From positions 37,118 through 101,117 of the forward strand of contig JAMIFM010000036.1 in assembly GCA_035906255.1 (NCBI GenBank): 64,000 nucleotides of DNA, read 5' to 3'. Positions 60,500 to 64,000 of the stretch are shown in pieces. The DNA comes from SB11 sp035906255. Its GTDB lineage: Bacteria; Bacteroidota; Bacteroidia; UBA8524. Position 1 is the stretch's first letter, and each line of letters opens with the position of its first letter. The position numbers were made by a program, and so were the translations under genes. The notes below the pieces were generated by a model that made no database searches, was not told the origin of the DNA, and saw only the letters and a list, made by a program, of their open reading frames with translations.

Positions 60500-63475
60500 T
60501 TATTGCAATGGTATTTTGGCTTTTACAGTGCAGCCTGTGTTGGGTTGTGAGTTAATATCTACAGTGCCGCATAATGCAGTTGCCCGCCGGTGCATATTGC
60601 CCAAGCCGTTTCCGCCTGATGATTGCTGCAAAACAAACCCTTTACCATTGTCTTTTATTTCAAGGCACAATGTGTTGCTTTGTTGTAAAAGAAAATTGAT
60701 GCTCACTTCACTTGCTTCTGAATGCTTGATAATGTTGTGCAGGCTTTCCTTAATTATTAAAAATATATTACGGCTTACATCGGCTTTCACAAGGTGGTCG
60801 GTAAAAACATTCTCATCAATGGTTATTGTGTTTTTTATGCCGTGTTCCTCAAGCAGTCGAGCACAGTAGTTGTGCAAATACGCAGCAAGGTTGTGAAGCG
60901 TATGGTTAGCAGCATTTAACGTCCATATCACCTCATTCATTTTATTAATCACCTCGTTTGAAGATTTCTCGAGCTTATCAACCATATCCGTAAACGGCAC
61001 AGTATGCGGCGAGTTTTCTTTCAATATGCGAGATAGGAGAACAATGTGGGTTAATTCTGCCCCAATATCGTCGTGTATATCCGCCGCTATTCGGTTCCGC
61101 TCTTTTTCAACGGCTTCGTTTTGTTTCAATAAGGCCAGTTGCAGCCTGAAACGTTTGGTAAATCTGTTGCGGATAATAATGTATAAGCCCGCAGCAGCGC
61201 AAAGTAATATCAGACCTTTGAATGTTAAAGTGGAATAAAAGGGAGGTGATATAGTAAAGGCTATTTCTTTTGATGCACTCCAATCACTGTTTGATTTTTT
61301 TGCTTGTATCTCAATGGTAAAATTACCGTGATGCAAGTCGCTAAATTCCAATTGGGTAGCCGATGTGGTGTGCCACTCATAACTACCCGCAAACCGATAC
61401 CTGTATGTTACCTTACCTGAATTAACCATCACGGGGGCGATGTATTCCATTCGTATCCGTTGCCGACTGTATGGAAAAACAATTGCCGTATTGGTAGGAT
61501 AAACGGTTTCGTTTACTTTAAAACTTAAAATGGTAAGCACCGGAGGCGGTACAGAGGGTTGCTTTCGCAAGGGCAACGAAAAAGTTGATAACCCCTCGGC
61601 AGTTGCTGCATAGAGGGTGTTATTCAAAAATGCAATATCATTTACGTCAATTGAGAGTAGCCCGTCATCAAGTCCTATCGTCTGAATAATGCGTAGTTGC
61701 CCGTTTTTGTATGAGGCAACAGTTATCCCACCGTTGGATACAATGTATAATGTATCATTACGTATATACACCCGACGGCATATTATGCCTTCCAGCCCTT
61801 CTGCACGACCTAAGCTGGCTACAATCTTATCATTTTTTAGTGCTAAAATACCATCACTATACGTTGCTAAGAAAATTGTCCCGTCGGCATTTTGTGCAAA
61901 ATGTTGTGTTCGCACGTTTAGCCTTGGTTCAGCAACAGCAAGGTTTTTAGAGGTGGTATTTTGTGACTTATATAATCCATCTAAACAACTTATGTAGCAC
62001 GTGTTTTGCGTATCAAAAAAACAACTGTAGATACGTGAGGTGTAAGGGACGGTGTGTGTGATTTGGGTTCGTAACGATGGTTGTTGTACGGTAAAAATGG
62101 AGGTAGGGATTATGCCATATACCGTACCCTTATTGTCTTTAGCAAGTCCTTTAACTGGAGCAAAATATCCTTTACCATGTACATTTTTTAACGGAACTCG
62201 TTTATACACGCCTTTGGCTTTCTTTTGCAACAGCACACACGTTTCATCGGTAGCACACCAAATATTGCCTTCTTTATCCGATTGTATCTGCAACACTCTG
62301 TTGTAATTACGGTTTCCGAAATTCAGGTCGTAGTGCCTTATTTCAGTACCGTTTATGCGAGTTATAAATCCGTTGCTGTAGCCTGTCCACAATGAGCCTT
62401 CCTTATCGTTATGTATGCATAATACGTTTTTTTGTAGTAGCCGTTCTTTAATCCCCGGTAAAACATCTTCAATCAGTTTTTTATAAGGTATTTTAAACAA
62501 CCCTTTATTTCCCGTACAAAACCACAAATTATCCTCATTATCAATGGCTACAATGGCATACATATCCTTTAATACCTGCACGGCCTGAGCATACCCGTTA
62601 CCCGTGTATCTATAGAAAAAGGTGTTGTGCCTGCGATTACATATCCAAATGTTATTACGTTTGTCCATTAGCATAATCACATCCTCCTTATTCCCTAACG
62701 GTATTTTTTGCATGGGTAATAAAAGGATGCTGGCAGTATCATTCATTGTGTATAACCCGTTATCGTTTATATACAAGATTTTGGAAGGGTCTTTTGAGTT
62801 TGCGTTCCATACTTTGAAGCCTCCGCTTGAAAAGTTTTTGTATGGGTTTTTTACTTCTTTGGGTTCAGAACCTGAAACAAGAAACATTTTATCAGTATGT
62901 GTAATGCAATACACTTTTCTTTTATCTGTGCTGAGATAAAAGGCTTTTATAAAATCGAGGCTATCTAAAAGGTGGCTTAAATTGAAACAAGTTATTTTAT
63001 CATTCGTATCAATTTTTATTATTGAGTGATTTTTGCCCCTTAAGTGGGCATATAATTCGTCTGTAGCCGTTTCAACAAATTCAGAAATTACGCCATACTT
63101 TGAGAGTTTTTTGAGTAAGCTATCGTTGTTGGAATTATGCAACTTTCCGTTAAGGTAATAACTTTGGTGTGCGCTGAAGGGAATAAACCATATCCGGCCT
63201 TTTTTATCCTCATACAGGTTTAATACTTCGTTATCGCCCAATCCATTTTCAGTAGTATAATTCACAAAGTTTGTTCCGTCAAAACGGCTAACACCTGCAT
63301 CAGTGGTTACCCACAAAAAACCGTTTTTATCCTGTAATACATTATAAATGGTTTGGGTTGGCAGGCCATCTTTTACTGTGTAATGGTCAAACCCCGGTAA
63401 GTCTTCTTGTGCTTTGCTTGCAAAAACACAAAAAACAAGGGCTATCAATGCAAAAGTTAAGTTTTTACCGTTCAT
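60500..63475 (-). CDS. Beta-propeller sensor histidine kinase, NarX-like
   Basis: A 991-residue sensor with signal peptide (ALIALVFCVFASKAQ) and Reg_prop-type propeller repeats (VLQDKNGFLWVTTDAGVSRFDG, DKKGRIWFIPF, HNDKEGSLWTGYSNG) in the periplasm. A Y_Y_Y domain (VTYRYRFAGSYEWH) and one membrane span (LTFKGLILLCAAAGLYIII) follow. A HisKA_3 domain has H801 in RIAADIHDDIGAEL, and a short HATPase domain ends GNGLGNMHRRATAL. The dimerisation type differs from the LytS-like kinase at 45839, although the sensor halves are similar. It is followed by its NarL-type regulator. Confidence 0.93.
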   Translation of the reverse strand: MNGKNLTFALIALVFCVFASKAQEDLPGFDHYTVKDGLPTQTIYNVLQDKNGFLWVTTDAGVSRFDGTNFVNYTTENGLGDNEVLNLYEDKKGRIWFIPFSAHQSYYLNGKLHNSNNDSLLKKLSKYGVISEFVETATDELYAHLRGKNHSIIKIDTNDKITCFNLSHLLDSLDFIKAFYLSTDKRKVYCITHTDKMFLVSGSEPKEVKNPYKNFSSGGFKVWNANSKDPSKILYINDNGLYTMNDTASILLLPMQKIPLGNKEDVIMLMDKRNNIWICNRRHNTFFYRYTGNGYAQAVQVLKDMYAIVAIDNEDNLWFCTGNKGLFKIPYKKLIEDVLPGIKERLLQKNVLCIHNDKEGSLWTGYSNGFITRINGTEIRHYDLNFGNRNYNRVLQIQSDKEGNIWCATDETCVLLQKKAKGVYKRVPLKNVHGKGYFAPVKGLAKDNKGTVYGIIPTSIFTVQQPSLRTQITHTVPYTSRIYSCFFDTQNTCYISCLDGLYKSQNTTSKNLAVAEPRLNVRTQHFAQNADGTIFLATYSDGILALKNDKIVASLGRAEGLEGIICRRVYIRNDTLYIVSNGGITVASYKNGQLRIIQTIGLDDGLLSIDVNDIAFLNNTLYAATAEGLSTFSLPLRKQPSVPPPVLTILSFKVNETVYPTNTAIVFPYSRQRIRMEYIAPVMVNSGKVTYRYRFAGSYEWHTTSATQLEFSDLHHGNFTIEIQAKKSNSDWSASKEIAFTISPPFYSTLTFKGLILLCAAAGLYIIIRNRFTKRFRLQLALLKQNEAVEKERNRIAADIHDDIGAELTHIVLLSRILKENSPHTVPFTDMVDKLEKSSNEVINKMNEVIWTLNAANHTLHNLAAYLHNYCARLLEEHGIKNTITIDENVFTDHLVKADVSRNIFLIIKESLHNIIKHSEASEVSINFLLQQSNTLCLEIKDNGKGFVLQQSSGGNGLGNMHRRATALCGTVDINSQPNTGCTVKAKIPLQ

Positions 63476-63802
63476 AGTAAGACTGCACAGGGCAGCTTAT
63501 ATAACTTTGGATTGCTAAAACATTGGACATTTGTGCACTTGAAAAGACTAAAAGCAAAAGTTTCCTTAGTTCAATTGAAAGTAGCCTCCATACAAGTATG
63601 CAAAATCAAGTACCTAATACGAATGTATTAAAATAGCACTAATTGTGTATTAAAAATTAAGACTTAATACGTATTGGGATAGTTATCAAGAGAGGTAATA
63701 TTATGGTATGTAAGTGAGTATATAAGGTTTAGGAAAAAGGTAGCCTTGCTTAATTGATAAAACTTTTACGTAGGGTTGACATTATAAGACCATGTAAACA
63801 AA

Positions 63803-63838
63803 AAAAGCCGCCCTTTTTGTGGGGGGCGGCTTTTAAAT
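63803..63838 (-). terminator. Terminator after the sorting-domain gene at the right edge
   Basis: AAAAGCCGCCC (63803-63813) pairs with GGGCGGCTTTT (63824-63834). On the minus strand it is followed by a T-rich run, and it lies 25 bp beyond the stop codon at 63863. The gap 63476-63802 between the kinase gene and this terminator shows no gene; it is AT-rich with a TTCAATTGAAA palindrome near 63570. Confidence 0.75.
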
Positions 63839-63862
63839 TAAACTACTATACAATTCAATTGA

Positions 63863-64000
63863 CTATTGTACATTCATTTTTATGGTTTGCCTGTGTCCGT
63901 TGTTTTCCAGTATTACCATATAAATACCGGGAGCAACATTTTGAAGCAGTATCGATTGCTTAGTTGCAGAGATAGAATCCTCCAACACTTTAGCTCCCAA
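63863..64000 (-). CDS. C-terminal end of a type IX-sorted secreted protein
   Basis: The minus-strand frame enters from the right edge and stops at TAG (63863-63865), leaving 45 residues. The ending (LQNVAPGIYMVILENNGHRQ, then TIKMNVQ) is a type A sorting domain: a L-x2-L-x-PGIYM-V turn followed by a basic strand and a short K-x-x-V end. The rest of the protein is outside the window, so its function is unknown. It confirms that the organism has a type IX secretion system. Confidence 0.8.
   Translation of the reverse strand: MGAKVLEDSISATKQSILLQNVAPGIYMVILENNGHRQTIKMNVQ

Overview
The window is chromosomal DNA of a member of the Bacteroidota. The evidence is the gene order rpsU, xerC-like recombinase, hpf, a tRNA cluster, tuf, secE, nusG, rplKAJL, rpoBC; promoters of the TAnnTTTG (-7) type; C-terminal sorting domains typical of the type IX secretion system; a TonB-dependent receptor with an N-terminal carboxypeptidase-regulatory-like domain; and an ECF sigma/FecR pair. 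The class or order cannot be settled from the sequence alone. No rRNA operon, intact insertion sequence, prophage or CRISPR array is visible.

Layout. 1-17 kb is a dense plus-strand information-processing block: the tail of a helix-hairpin-helix protein, an acyl-CoA dehydrogenase, rpsU, a tyrosine recombinase, hpf, five tRNA genes around tuf, secE-nusG, the L11/L1/L10/L7-L12 genes, rpoB and rpoC, a DUF3467 protein and surE. 17.5-21.7 kb is on the minus strand: dapA, a DUF6913-like gene and ligA. 21.9-34.4 kb is mixed: a type IX-sorted S74-chaperone protein, a LuxC-like acyl-CoA reductase divergent from a ferredoxin gene, an NlpC/P60 peptidase, a BatA-like membrane protein in an apparent operon with a dihydroorotase homologue that has lost its metal site, a WG-repeat protein, a polyprenyl diphosphate synthase and RNase R. 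34.4-43.1 kb holds two outer-membrane barrel genes, a giant alpha-2-macroglobulin lipoprotein gene, a repeat-rich 690-bp intergenic region, and rpmA/rplU. 43.2-53.4 kb has two lipoprotein genes, a beta-propeller histidine kinase with a LytTR regulator, an SDR, a Crp-like regulator, a DinB-like protein and an NhaD/ArsB-type permease.

53.6-63.5 kb is a minus-strand signalling and surface locus. It contains an ECF sigma factor, a FecR anti-sigma factor, an STN-domain protein carrying about fifteen LA_2272-type repeats, a TonB-dependent receptor without an STN domain, and a second propeller kinase with a NarL-type regulator. The usual STN-receptor fusion appears to be split over two proteins. The sigma and receptor genes share an 11-bp motif placed exactly 36 bp before each start codon. 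This locus is the best candidate in the window for an unusual system.

The second candidate is a 122-bp intergenic repeat with three hairpins. It occurs once at 34576-34697 and once inverted at 42171-42292, and its palindromes are preserved in both copies. Several other palindromic elements (19489-19543, 23716-23842, 41817-42141) suggest an active history of small non-coding repeats.
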